64,000 bases of DNA from Nitratireductor sp. XY-223. Lineage in GTDB: Bacteria > Pseudomonadota > Alphaproteobacteria > Rhizobiales > Rhizobiaceae. Below, piece by piece: positions 1 to 8,494 of the stretch; the first letter of the stretch is position 1; every line of letters begins with the position of its first letter. Both the position numbers and the translations under genes were made by a program. The DNA lies in contig NZ_SPNT01000008.1 of assembly GCF_004959855.1 (NCBI RefSeq), forward strand, positions 151,229-215,228, in the 5' to 3' direction. The notes under the pieces are model-generated. The model was not told the origin of the DNA and did not search any database. It saw only the letters and a program-made list of their open reading frames with translations.

Positions 1-90
1 GGCGACGACGATTGGCAGACGCTGTTCATGTGCGCATCGACATCGCTCTACAGCGTTCGCACGAAAATTCGCGGGCGCACCGAGCCGTTC

Positions 91-768
91 ATGAACCCGA
101 GGGCGCCGACGGCCCCGCGCGCAGCGGCCCCGACCGCCGGTGCTTCTCAGGCTGGCCCGCCGCTGCGAAAGATCGACCCGGCGCGCACCGCGCTGATTAT
201 CCAGGATCTGCAGAATGACGTTATCATCGATGGCGGCGCATTCGCAGACAGCGGTTCGCCACAGCATGCGCGGGCGCAGAACGTTGTCGAAAACACGCGG
301 CGGCTGGCCGAGGCCTGCCGTGCGAAGGGCATGCTTGTCATCCATGTCTGGATGGTCTGTGAGCCGGGACATCCGAAGCTCGCGCAGCACGCGGCCCTGT
401 TCCAGGGGCTGAAAGGCGAGAACGCGCTGGTGCGCGGCACCTGGGGCGTGGCGCCAGCCACGGGGTTGGAACCGCAGGGCAATGATCTCGTCGTCGAGAA
501 GATGTCGATGAGCGCCTGGGAAACGAGCAGGCTTGAAAGTTACCTGCGCCACGCCGGATGCGACACGATCATCAACACCGGCGCCTGGACCAATATGAGC
601 GTCGAACACACGGCGCGCACCGGGGCGGACAAGGGGTTCCGGATTATTGTTCCGGAAAATGCCTGCTCCACCATGAATGCCGACTGGCACCGCGCGTCCA
701 TCGGATATGCGATGCAGAATGTCGCGGACATCACCCATGTCGATGCGGTGGTCGCGGCGCTAGGATAG
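91..768 (+). CDS. Isochorismatase-family (cysteine hydrolase-like) protein with Ser at the nucleophile position
   Basis: The protein has the isochorismatase/nicotinamidase fold pattern: strand-Asp motif IIQDLQND (Asp39 from the ATG at 91), Lys137 in VVEKMSMSAW, and the segment TGAWTNMSVEHTAR. In the family the last segment normally reads TNxCVExTAR, and its Cys is the nucleophile; here it is Ser170 (codon 598-600). The Asp and Lys of the triad are kept. About 225 residues is a usual length. The frame stays open to the left edge with no clear ribosome site, so the true start may be at 28 or outside the window. The Ala/Pro-rich first 25 residues look like a linker rather than part of the domain. 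Substrate unknown. The gene stands alone, convergent with a LacI gene. Confidence 0.85.
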   Translation: MNPRAPTAPRAAAPTAGASQAGPPLRKIDPARTALIIQDLQNDVIIDGGAFADSGSPQHARAQNVVENTRRLAEACRAKGMLVIHVWMVCEPGHPKLAQHAALFQGLKGENALVRGTWGVAPATGLEPQGNDLVVEKMSMSAWETSRLESYLRHAGCDTIINTGAWTNMSVEHTARTGADKGFRIIVPENACSTMNADWHRASIGYAMQNVADITHVDAVVAALG

Positions 769-994
769 ACCCAATGTGGGCGAATGGAAGTTAAGGCGGA
801 TATACTTGAAAATTCACCAATTTCAACAGCTTGGCAAATTGACGGCATTGCTGACGGTATGCGCGAATTGAGGCAGTGAATTTCGTTATGATTTCAGCAA
901 GTTAGCTGTCCAATTGACCATCGAGTGGGAGTGGGGCGCGCATGGATCCGCGTTTGTCGCGGTTGACCTGTGTACCGACGGGTTCTGAGCGCAT

Positions 995-2008
995 TCAAAA
1001 GACCTTCGGGCGGCGCGCCGAGCCGCGAAGGATGAGCTCGCCGGGGATCAATGTCCTGGGTTCGGGGGTGTTTCCGCCAATCCTGTCAAGCAGTATTGCA
1101 ATGGTTTTCTCGACCATCCTGTTTACCGGTTGTCGTATTGTCGTAAGATCGTAGGTCGGCCATCCAGCAAGAGGGACATCGTCATAACCGACGACCGAAA
1201 CGTCGTCGGGTATCGAAAGACCGAGCTCGAAACGCAGCACGTCGAGAACCGCAAAGGCCATGTGGTCATTCCCGACAAAGACCGAATCCGGCCGGTCCCC
1301 GCTTCCGAAAATCCGTCTTGTCTGCTGCTTGGCGACTTCCGGATCGAACATCCCATCCACCACGACCGTCGGCTCGAGACCGTGCTCGGCGAGGCCATCT
1401 ACGAGTCCCTTCGCCCGATCTCGGCCGGTTGAGGTTTCTTTCCATCCTGAAATATGCGCAATCTTCCGATGCCCGCCGGCGACGAGGAAATTTGCCACGT
1501 CTGAACCGCCAACATAGTTGTCCGATGTGACGGAATACAGGTCCGGATCGTCCTGTTCGCGGTTGAAGAGTACCACGGGGATGCCTTCTTCGGTGCAACG
1601 TGCCGAGAGCTCGTTGCTGATCGCGACCGAGGCCATAATGATGCCGTCGACTTTATAGTCGATCAGGTCTTGCAGTACGCTGGGTGTGCTCTCCGCATCA
1701 TTCTCGGCCATAAATATCAGCACATGATAGCCTTGAGCCTGGAGTTGGCGACTGAGCAGTTCGAGCGCCGTCGGATAAAACTGGTTGTCCAGATAGGCAA
1801 CCAGGAGCCCAATGATCCGGCTTTTGCCGGTGATCATTGTGCGGGCGATGCGATTCGGCCGATACCCAAGTGCGTGCGCTGCGCGTTCGACCTTTTCCTT
1901 GGTGGGTCGAGATACGCTTGCCCCGGGGGTAAAGGTCCGACTGACTGCCGCAATGGAAACGCCGGCTTTCTTTGCGACGTCGTTGAGAGTGACCTTCTGT
2001 TTCGCCAT
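995..2008 (-). CDS. LacI-family transcriptional regulator of the TRAP operon
   Basis: This is a 337-residue LacI/GalR repressor. The N-terminal helix-turn-helix is VTLNDVAKKAGVSIAAVSR (residues 5-23), with a hinge near YRPNRIARTM. A periplasmic-binding-protein-like effector domain follows, with the usual VVGYDDVPLAGW and TTIRQP segments. I chose the ATG at 2008 because it puts the helix-turn-helix at the very N terminus; longer starts at 2029 or 2077 add residues outside the family. It is the last gene of a leftward dctP-dctQ-dctM-lacI unit, 83 bp after dctM. It probably binds the two near-identical operators at 5279-5292 and 5410-5423. The inducer is unknown. Confidence 0.93.
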   Translation of the reverse strand: MAKQKVTLNDVAKKAGVSIAAVSRTFTPGASVSRPTKEKVERAAHALGYRPNRIARTMITGKSRIIGLLVAYLDNQFYPTALELLSRQLQAQGYHVLIFMAENDAESTPSVLQDLIDYKVDGIIMASVAISNELSARCTEEGIPVVLFNREQDDPDLYSVTSDNYVGGSDVANFLVAGGHRKIAHISGWKETSTGRDRAKGLVDGLAEHGLEPTVVVDGMFDPEVAKQQTRRIFGSGDRPDSVFVGNDHMAFAVLDVLRFELGLSIPDDVSVVGYDDVPLAGWPTYDLTTIRQPVNRMVEKTIAILLDRIGGNTPEPRTLIPGELILRGSARRPKVF

Positions 2009-2091
2009 GATCCACCGCCGAGTTGACATACTGGGCATCTCCGCACGAACCGTAAAACGAGGCGCGCGCAGTTGCACGCCCCGTCAGATCA

Positions 2092-3549
2092 CTAGAAAGA
2101 AATCGCCTCAGAAAAGGGCATGTCCCTCATGAAATACTTCGGCAGGAACATCGTCAACTGCGGGACATAGGTCAGGATCATCAAAATCACGATCATCGTG
2201 AGAATGAACGGACCGATCGATCGACAAATGTCGGAGAAGCTCGTTCCCGTGACACTGGAGGCGACAAAGAGGTTCGCTCCAAGAGGCGGCGTGATGTACC
2301 CGATGGCCAGGTTGACGCACATGATCAGGCCGAAGTGGACAGGGTCCAGGCCGAGCACCTTGACGAGACCCAGCAACATTGGAGCAAGGATGATGATTGC
2401 CGCGAGCGTCTCCATGAAAGTGCCCACGATCAGCAGCAGGATGTTGATCATCAACAAGATGACGAGTGGATTGTCCGAGATTGAAGTGATGAGTCCCGCA
2501 ATTTTTGTCGGGACCTGCTCGATTGTAAGAACCTGGCCGAACGCGTTCGAAGTGCCGATGATGACCAGCAGAACTGCCGTGACCGCAGCCGACTCGAGAA
2601 GGTCTTTTGGCAGGCTTCTGAAAGAAATCTCCTTGTAAACAAAGACGCCTATGATCCACCCGTAAACGACCGCGATAACGGCCGCTTCCGTTGGCGTGAA
2701 GACGCCTCCGTAAATTCCGCCGAGAATGATGACGGGCACCAGGATCGCCCATTTGGCATCCCAGAAGATCTCGAATTTCTCACGGCGCGTATAGACGCGG
2801 TCGCTACCGACATAGCCTTTCTTCTTCGAGTGGAAATAGGCGTACACCATCATGCCGACCCCGAGCAGGAGCCCGGGAATAATGCCGCCCATGAACAATT
2901 CCGGGATCGACGCATTCGTGGCCACACCGTAGATGATCATCGACAGGCTTGGCGGAATGATTGCACCGAGCGAACCAGCGGATGCAATCAAAGCGGACGA
3001 GAACGGCCGTCCGTAACCCAATTTGACCATGTCGGGCACCATCAGAACACCAATTGCGGCAACCGTCGCGGCAGCGGACCCGGAGATCGCACCGAAGAAC
3101 AGGCAGGCCGCGATCGTCACCAGCGCCAGTCCACCAGTCATTCGACCGAAACCGACGGATGCCAGGTTAAGAAGTCTCTTTGACACGCCACCGCTGCTCA
3201 TGAATGTCCCGGCAAGAACAAAAAACGGCACAGCCATTAGCGGAAACGAATTGGCGCCCTGGTAAAGCGATCGAATGATCGTGCTGAAGTTCATGAGATC
3301 CGATGAGGCGATTGCGGCGAGCGTCGCAACACCCAGGGCGATGCCAACCGGAATTGTCAGAAGGAAGCAGAGAAGGAACGTCGAAAACAGAATGACCGTT
3401 GGCCAGCTGACGTCCGGATACTGCTCCATGAGACCATCAAGACCACCCAATAGCAGCCATGCCAATGAAACGAAGACAATCGCCAGCAGACCAAAGGCCT
3501 TCCAAGGGCCGCGGCGAGGTGGCATCGGTGTGTTTTCTGCAAGGCTCAT
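2092..3549 (-). CDS. dctM: TRAP transporter large permease subunit (DctM family)
   Basis: This 485-residue, very hydrophobic protein is the large, ion-coupled translocation subunit of a TRAP transporter, with about a dozen membrane segments. Family segments visible are SGSAAATVAAIG, GSLGAIIPPSLSMIIYG, FTPTEAAVIAVVYG and ITPPLGANLFVASSV. It carries an extended N-terminal section of roughly 35 residues before the first conserved helix. Its start overlaps the dctQ stop by ATGA, so the two are translationally coupled. The inner membrane is the site of action. The substrate depends on the binding protein encoded upstream. Confidence 0.95.
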   Translation of the reverse strand: MSLAENTPMPPRRGPWKAFGLLAIVFVSLAWLLLGGLDGLMEQYPDVSWPTVILFSTFLLCFLLTIPVGIALGVATLAAIASSDLMNFSTIIRSLYQGANSFPLMAVPFFVLAGTFMSSGGVSKRLLNLASVGFGRMTGGLALVTIAACLFFGAISGSAAATVAAIGVLMVPDMVKLGYGRPFSSALIASAGSLGAIIPPSLSMIIYGVATNASIPELFMGGIIPGLLLGVGMMVYAYFHSKKKGYVGSDRVYTRREKFEIFWDAKWAILVPVIILGGIYGGVFTPTEAAVIAVVYGWIIGVFVYKEISFRSLPKDLLESAAVTAVLLVIIGTSNAFGQVLTIEQVPTKIAGLITSISDNPLVILLMINILLLIVGTFMETLAAIIILAPMLLGLVKVLGLDPVHFGLIMCVNLAIGYITPPLGANLFVASSVTGTSFSDICRSIGPFILTMIVILMILTYVPQLTMFLPKYFMRDMPFSEAISF

Positions 3550-4094
3550 GGGGTGTTCTCCTTGTCAGAGATGAAGAACAGTGTGTCGTCCTTGAACGCA
3601 CGGATTCTTGAATAGATCAGTTGCGCGAGTCGGAATGCACAAAGGGCGTAACCGATTGGAATTGCGGCGTAGATTGTCCAGATCGGCAACCCGAACAGCG
3701 ACGCCGTTTTCTGCCCCCGCTGGAACAGGGTCTGGGTATATTCGTACCCGAGGTAGACGATCGTGAGGGCAAAGAGCACAAACACGACATCGGCAAAGAT
3801 GGTAACGATCTTCTTGTCGTCTCGCGAAAACAGGCCTGGGTACATTCGAGAGAAGAATCCGATCCGCAAGAGAACATCGACCTTGATATGTCTGTCGTGT
3901 TTTGCAGCGTAGCTAATGCCCAGGTAGATCAGCCAAATGAACATGTACCTTGCGGCCTCTTCGGACCAGCTCAGGCTACTGTCGAAAACGTACCGCATGA
4001 CGACTTGGGAAAAGACGATAACGGTCGCAAATCCCAAAAGCGCTATCATGAGATAGGCTTCCAGATTTCGATCCAGGAAACGAAGTACATTCAT
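3546..4094 (-). CDS. dctQ: TRAP transporter small permease subunit (DctQ family)
   Basis: A 182-residue protein with four predicted membrane helices. It shows the DctQ signature after helix 1: RYVFDSSLSWSEEAARYMF, followed by the His-rich HDRHIKVDVL turn. DctQ forms the membrane complex with DctM and docks the periplasmic DctP. The gene lies 142 bp downstream of dctP, with a strong hairpin in that gap, and overlaps dctM by 4 bp. The C-terminal charged tail of about 20 residues is cytoplasmic by prediction. Confidence 0.93.
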   Translation of the reverse strand: MNVLRFLDRNLEAYLMIALLGFATVIVFSQVVMRYVFDSSLSWSEEAARYMFIWLIYLGISYAAKHDRHIKVDVLLRIGFFSRMYPGLFSRDDKKIVTIFADVVFVLFALTIVYLGYEYTQTLFQRGQKTASLFGLPIWTIYAAIPIGYALCAFRLAQLIYSRIRAFKDDTLFFISDKENTP

Positions 4095-4204
4095 GAATGC
4101 TCACCTCTTGTGTCGGCGCTTCTCCGGCGAAGCATCGATCGCCATGGACGACGTTCCGGAGGGTTCGCACGAAGAGAACGGTGGATTTAGGTGCAGGATC
4201 GCGA

Positions 4205-4227
4205 GCGCCCGGTGAGATTCCGGGCGC
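4205..4227 (-). promoter_or_regulatory. Intercistronic stem-loop between dctP and dctQ
   Basis: A perfect 8-bp inverted repeat GCGCCCGG/CCGGGCGC with a 7-base loop sits 9 bp after the dctP stop. There is no T-run, so it is not a classic terminator. The position suits 3' protection or partial attenuation, giving more binding protein than permease. Confidence 0.7.
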
Positions 4228-4236
4228 CCGATCCGG

Positions 4237-5232
4237 TCATTGTGAGCGCGCTTCTTCAGCACCGCCGACGAGCACATCGTAGGCTTCACCGGCGCGTTCC
4301 TTAGCCATCTCGTTTGCTTCGCCAAGAAGCGCTTTCATCGCATTCTTGGCTTCGCTGCTAAGTTCGACGACGCGCAACCCGGACGCCTTGATTGCATCAA
4401 GAGCCTCCTGCTCCTTCGCACGGGCGAGTTCGCGCTGATAAGCGATTGCTTCCGGCGCTGCCTTGTCAATTGCGGCGCGCTGCTCATCAGTCAGGCTTGA
4501 ATAAAAGCCCAATGAAGAGAGAAAGACGAAAGGCGTATACGTATGTTGAGATATCGTCATGTCGGTTTGCGCTTCATAGAAACGCTGGGACTCGATCAAC
4601 TCGATAGAGGTTTCCTGTGCATCCACGGTCTTTTGCTGAAGTCCCGTGAAGAGCTCGCCCCAGGCCATTGGCGTGGGATTTGCGCCAAGCGCCGACCAGG
4701 CGGCAATCTGAACCGGATTCTCCGCAACGCGGATCTTGAGGCCGGCGATGTCATCGACGCCCTCAACCGGTCCGCGCGAATTCGTCATTGAGCGAAACCC
4801 GTTCTCCATGAAGCCGAGCCCGTGGATGCCGATGGGTTCGAGGTACGTGAGGAGTTTTTGCCCGGCCGGTCCGTCGAATGTGCGGTCGGCATGTGCGTGG
4901 TCATCAAACATAAAGAAAACGTCGAACGCAAAAAACTCGGACGCGAACGGTGCCAGATTGGTGCCGCTTACTGCCGTGATGTCGACGCTTTCAAACTGCA
5001 GTCCTTCGATCAACTCGCGATCGCCGCCCAACTGCTGGTTTGGGAAGATTCGAAACTCAAGAGTGTCGTTCGAATACTCAGTTGCCAGTTCTGCGAACTT
5101 CTCCAAACCGAGATGAAGCGTGGCAGTTTCCGGGACGCCGTGCCCGATCTTCACGAGGCGGCTTTCTGCGGCTGCGCCGCTTGCAGACAGAAGTCCGACG
5201 GCGATTGCGGTGAATGTCAGTAGATTTCGCAT
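4237..5232 (-). CDS. dctP: TRAP transporter periplasmic substrate-binding protein (DctP family)
   Basis: A 331-residue solute-binding protein with a signal peptide (MRNLLTFTAIAVGLLSASGAAA, about 22 residues, cleavage near AAA-ES). It has the DctP body: LGGDRELIEGLQ, then GLKIRVAENPV containing the conserved Arg that contacts a carboxylate or sulfonate, then ANPTPMAWGELFTGLQQKTVDAQE. The ATG at 5232 is preceded by GGGAGGA and gives the signal peptide directly; the longer reading from 5337 runs through the promoter. It is the first gene of the operon and is divergent from the HisD-like gene. An organic acid or sulfonate is the likely ligand. Confidence 0.94.
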   Translation of the reverse strand: MRNLLTFTAIAVGLLSASGAAAESRLVKIGHGVPETATLHLGLEKFAELATEYSNDTLEFRIFPNQQLGGDRELIEGLQFESVDITAVSGTNLAPFASEFFAFDVFFMFDDHAHADRTFDGPAGQKLLTYLEPIGIHGLGFMENGFRSMTNSRGPVEGVDDIAGLKIRVAENPVQIAAWSALGANPTPMAWGELFTGLQQKTVDAQETSIELIESQRFYEAQTDMTISQHTYTPFVFLSSLGFYSSLTDEQRAAIDKAAPEAIAYQRELARAKEQEALDAIKASGLRVVELSSEAKNAMKALLGEANEMAKERAGEAYDVLVGGAEEARSQ

Positions 5233-5278
5233 GCTGTCCTCCCAGTTGAGCGAAAGCTGTTTGAAACAAACGCATGAA

Positions 5279-5292
5279 CGTAAACGTTTGCA
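5279..5292. promoter_or_regulatory. LacI-type operator 1 in the TRAP/dehydrogenase divergent promoter
   Basis: CGTAAACGTTTGCA, centred on AAACGTTT, has the imperfect twofold symmetry typical of LacI-family sites. It lies 47 bp upstream of the dctP start. The 17-base string GTAAACGTTTGCAAAAT, which begins at 5280, recurs identically at 5411. Confidence 0.75.
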
Positions 5293-5409
5293 AAATTTAC
5301 ATATCATTTTCAAATGTCCGGTGTCAAGCGACGGCAATTAACGGTCAAAATCCCTTTAAAAATGGCAAAAATTCGCGATAAAGATACCTTGTATTATTCT
5401 TCGTATATA

Positions 5410-5423
5410 TGTAAACGTTTGCA
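5410..5423. promoter_or_regulatory. LacI-type operator 2 in the TRAP/dehydrogenase divergent promoter
   Basis: TGTAAACGTTTGCA is near-palindromic (TGnAAACGTTTnCA) and repeats operator 1 at a distance of 131 bp. It lies 34 bp upstream of the ATG at 5457. Two copies at either end of one intergenic gap suggest a DNA loop that controls both directions. Confidence 0.78.
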
Positions 5424-5456
5424 AAATGATGATTGAAAACCGATTGGGAGAAACTT

Positions 5457-6770
5457 ATGGCCATCAGATATCTGAAGCGTGGCAAGCCTGACGCAGAACG
5501 CTCCGAGGACGACAAAAAGACCAGAGATGCAGTTCAAGCCATCCTGTCTGACATCGAAGATCGTGGAGATGCGGCGGTGCGAGATCTGAGCGAGAGGTTC
5601 GACAGCTACGCGCCCAGCACCTTTCGTCTTGCCGACGGTGAAATCGAAGCCCTGATCAACAAAGTGTCGAGCCGCGATATGGACGACATCAAATTTGCGC
5701 AACAACAAGTACGCCAGTTTGCAAGGGCGCAAAGAAACTCAATGCTCGATATCGAGGTTGAGACGCTGCCCGGCGTGGTGCTGGGCCATCGTAATATTCC
5801 CGTTCAATCAGTTGGCTGTTACATCCCAGGCGGGAAGTTTCCGATGGTTGCTTCCGCACATATGTCTGTCGCGACGGCCGACGTTGCCAAAGTGCCCCGC
5901 ATCATCGCGGCAACACCGCCCTTCAAAGGCGAACCGAATCCGGCTGTTATTGCGGCCATGCATCTTGGCGGCGCCCATGAGATCTATGTCCTGGGAGGTA
6001 TTCAAGCTGTTGGTGCGATGGCGCTCGGCACGGAATCCATTGAACCCGTTCACATGTTGGTCGGCCCCGGAAACGCATTTGTCGCCGAAGCGAAGCGTCA
6101 ACTCTACGGACGCGTAGGCATCGACTTGTTCGCCGGCCCGACGGAGACCATGGTTATTGCTGATGAAAGCGCCGCTGACGCCGAACTCTGTGCAACAGAT
6201 CTCCTTGGTCAAGCCGAACACGGGTATAATTCGCCATGTGTGCTTCTTACGAATTCAGAAAAACTCGCGAAGGCCACGCTGGACGAAGTTGATCGACTGT
6301 TGGCGGTCTTGCCGACAGCCGACACGGCGCGGGTATCCTGGAGCGACTATGGCGAGGTCATTGTCTGCAATACGTACGAAGAGATGCTCGATGTCGCAAA
6401 CGATATCGCGTCAGAACACGTTCAGATCATGACCGATCGCGACGACTGGTTCCTGGATAACATGCATAGCTACGGTGCGCTGTTTCTCGGGGCCCGAACA
6501 AATGTGGCAAACGGAGACAAGGTCATCGGTACCAACCACACTTTGCCGACAAAGAGGGCAGGTCGCTATACCGGCGGACTGTGGGTCGGCAAATATCTGA
6601 AAACGCACAGTTACCAACGAATAACGACCGATAAGGCGGCCGCGGAAATCGGAGCATATGGCTCTCGGCTCTGTTTGCTCGAGGGCTTTGTCGGCCATGC
6701 CGAACAATGCAACGTTCGTGTGCGACGCTACGGAAGACAGAACGTCGAATACGGAGCAGCCGCCAACTGA
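5457..6770 (+). CDS. HisD-family alcohol dehydrogenase, HpsN (sulfopropanediol dehydrogenase)-like
   Basis: This 437-residue member of the histidinol dehydrogenase superfamily keeps the zinc and catalytic residues: Gln and His in [10 protein letters not shown], Glu-His in ASEHVQIM, Asp in [14 protein letters not shown], and His in [11 protein letters not shown]. The block sequences GTNHTLPT and [11 protein letters not shown] match from memory sulfopropanediol 3-dehydrogenase (HpsN) better than true HisD. No other histidine biosynthesis gene is nearby, so a catabolic NAD-linked oxidation of an alcohol is likely. The ATG at 5457 has GGGAG 6 bp upstream; the earlier in-frame start at 5433 lacks this. 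It is divergent from the TRAP operon and is probably co-controlled by the flanking operators. Confidence 0.85.
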   Translation: MAIRYLKRGKPDAERSEDDKKTRDAVQAILSDIEDRGDAAVRDLSERFDSYAPSTFRLADGEIEALINKVSSRDMDDIKFAQQQVRQFARAQRNSMLDIEVETLPGVVLGHRNIPVQSVGCYIPGGKFPMVASAHMSVATADVAKVPRIIAATPPFKGEPNPAVIAAMHLGGAHEIYVLGGIQAVGAMALGTESIEPVHMLVGPGNAFVAEAKRQLYGRVGIDLFAGPTETMVIADESAADAELCATDLLGQAEHGYNSPCVLLTNSEKLAKATLDEVDRLLAVLPTADTARVSWSDYGEVIVCNTYEEMLDVANDIASEHVQIMTDRDDWFLDNMHSYGALFLGARTNVANGDKVIGTNHTLPTKRAGRYTGGLWVGKYLKTHSYQRITTDKAAAEIGAYGSRLCLLEGFVGHAEQCNVRVRRYGRQNVEYGAAAN

Positions 6771-6795
6771 TGGATCTACTTCATACGCCGCCGCC

Positions 6796-8172
6796 TCACA
6801 CACGGTGAAGCGTTTCCTGCAGCCATTTATCCGCATAGTGATTCAGCGAACTGTCACCCGGATCGTACCGGGCAATCCCACCGGTACCGGCTTGCGAACC
6901 TGGATCCCGGAGCATCGCCGCGCCAACGCTCGTCCCCGTTCCACTGACCGCAACGACATCACGGCGGGTTGCGGCGGCCAGCATGGTGCAATAGGCGCGG
7001 TTCTTTGAAAACGGACCTTCCACAACTGTCTCGCCGCGGGCGCCAACCATTTCCAGACAAACCGCCGTCATGCCCGCCAGATAGAAAGAAAGAGCCGCAA
7101 ATCGCCAGCCATCCGTCAGATCATCCTCGTCCCCGATCCATGCAGATTTCCTTCCCTGGAAAGGGCCGGATCGGTTCTCGACAGCGGGCAGCAGCATGAT
7201 GCCGTTGTCCAACACGTGTTGCAAATCGTCATCCGTGCAGGATGCGGCTCGGCCGCCCAGTACCAGCTCATGCTCGCGCCCACCCATGAAACGGGCTGAC
7301 GGGACCGGTTCGCCGAACGCGTTGACATTTATCAGCGTGTCACGATCAGGCGCCAATTGCACCTGACGGCCGCCGACGGACATGACGATGACCCAGGTGC
7401 CGCTGGAAACGACCGAGAAGGGAGGCTTCCGGGCATGGAGGTGCGGCACAAGTGACGCGTTGGAATCATGTATGCCACAGATGACCGGTACATCCGCGGC
7501 TATTCCTGTGGCACGGCAGATCTCCGGCAACAATGGACCGAGTGTCTCGCCGGCGCTGTGAACCGGTGCCATCTTGGTCAGCCACCCCTGCGTCTCCACC
7601 AGCGAGGAAAAACCGCCCTTTTGCGGACACCACAGATCGGTGTGGCAGCCAAGCGATGTCGGTTCCGTCGCAGCAATGCCGGTAAGCCGGAACGCCCAAT
7701 ATTGAGGGTAGGTGAGGATCCGGTCCGTGTGCTCGAACAGGCCGTCGACGGTCCGGAACAGCCAGTACAACTGCGCGCCGACATTGAGGCCGAGCGGCAG
7801 CCGGGGAGAACCGGTTTCCGAAAATGGCGGTCGCACCGCGTCGTAGTCCGCTGCAAGCGCATCCGGTCCGCTGTGCTCATAATCCAGCATTGGAACAGCC
7901 AGATCGCCGGATTTGTCTATAAGTACAGCCGACGCGCCATGGGTCGTGACAACGATGGCGTCGATCCCATGGGATTGCTGCATTTCTTCCAGCCCGTCGA
8001 GGATGAACCGCCACAGCGCTGAAAGGTCGAAATGCGGATAGGGCGGACCCGACAAAGTCGCATTCTGGCGTTTGATCACCGCCAGTTCCTGCCAGCGGTG
8101 ATTGTCCACCAAGACAATCTTGGCATTCGTCTTGCCGATATCGATGACTGCCGTATTCCTGCGCGCCGTCAT
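6796..8172 (-). CDS. rhaK: L-rhamnulose/rhamnose kinase, FGGY family
   Basis: A 458-residue FGGY carbohydrate kinase. The N-terminal ATPase loop is IDIGKTNAKIVLVD, and the catalytic-base segment is GIHDSNASLVPHL. The C-terminal nucleotide site includes SGTWVIVMS and VSGTGTSVGAAMLR. It is the last gene of the leftward rhaSTPQUK run, three bases after rhaU. In rhizobial rhamnose loci RhaK is needed both for catabolism and for full activity of the RhaSTPQ transporter (known from Rhizobium leguminosarum). The assignment rests mainly on this gene order, which is exact here. Confidence 0.92.
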   Translation of the reverse strand: MTARRNTAVIDIGKTNAKIVLVDNHRWQELAVIKRQNATLSGPPYPHFDLSALWRFILDGLEEMQQSHGIDAIVVTTHGASAVLIDKSGDLAVPMLDYEHSGPDALAADYDAVRPPFSETGSPRLPLGLNVGAQLYWLFRTVDGLFEHTDRILTYPQYWAFRLTGIAATEPTSLGCHTDLWCPQKGGFSSLVETQGWLTKMAPVHSAGETLGPLLPEICRATGIAADVPVICGIHDSNASLVPHLHARKPPFSVVSSGTWVIVMSVGGRQVQLAPDRDTLINVNAFGEPVPSARFMGGREHELVLGGRAASCTDDDLQHVLDNGIMLLPAVENRSGPFQGRKSAWIGDEDDLTDGWRFAALSFYLAGMTAVCLEMVGARGETVVEGPFSKNRAYCTMLAAATRRDVVAVSGTGTSVGAAMLRDPGSQAGTGGIARYDPGDSSLNHYADKWLQETLHRV

Positions 8173-8175
8173 TGA

Positions 8176-8490
8176 TCATTCCATGTGAAATACGGTTGTC
8201 AGCGGCACTGCGATCGGCTGATTGCCGGATCCTGTTTCCATGATGTCGGCCATGTGGGCCCACCAGCGTTGCATCACTTCATGGGAGGGCAAGGCGTCCA
8301 TGGTGTGGTTATCGGTTCGCCAAAGCACGCCAAACAGAATGTTGGTCTCGGGATCCAGATGAATAGAATAGTCGGATATGCCCGCCTGTCTGAGCAACTC
8401 GACCAGGTCCGGCCAGATCTCCTCGTGACGCCGGCGGTATTCGGCTTCCATCCCCGGATTCAGGCGCATCTTGAATGCATGTTTTTCCAT
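8176..8490 (-). CDS. rhaU: L-rhamnose mutarotase
   Basis: A 104-residue RhaM/RhaU-type mutarotase that interconverts the anomers of L-rhamnose. It has the family pattern [22 protein letters not shown] (a helix ending in the catalytic-region His), [15 protein letters not shown], and [12 protein letters not shown] near the C terminus. The start at 8490 gives exactly the usual 104-residue length; the upstream extension to 8544 overlaps rhaQ and is not conserved. It sits 4 bp after rhaQ and 3 bp before rhaK. Confidence 0.93.
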   Translation of the reverse strand: MEKHAFKMRLNPGMEAEYRRRHEEIWPDLVELLRQAGISDYSIHLDPETNILFGVLWRTDNHTMDALPSHEVMQRWWAHMADIMETGSGNQPIAVPLTTVFHME

Positions 8491-8494
8491 GACG

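Noticed and set aside
948..962. Short hairpin CCGCG-N5-CGCGG after the first LacI gene
   Set aside because: Only 5 bp of stem and no T-run, so I do not call a terminator.
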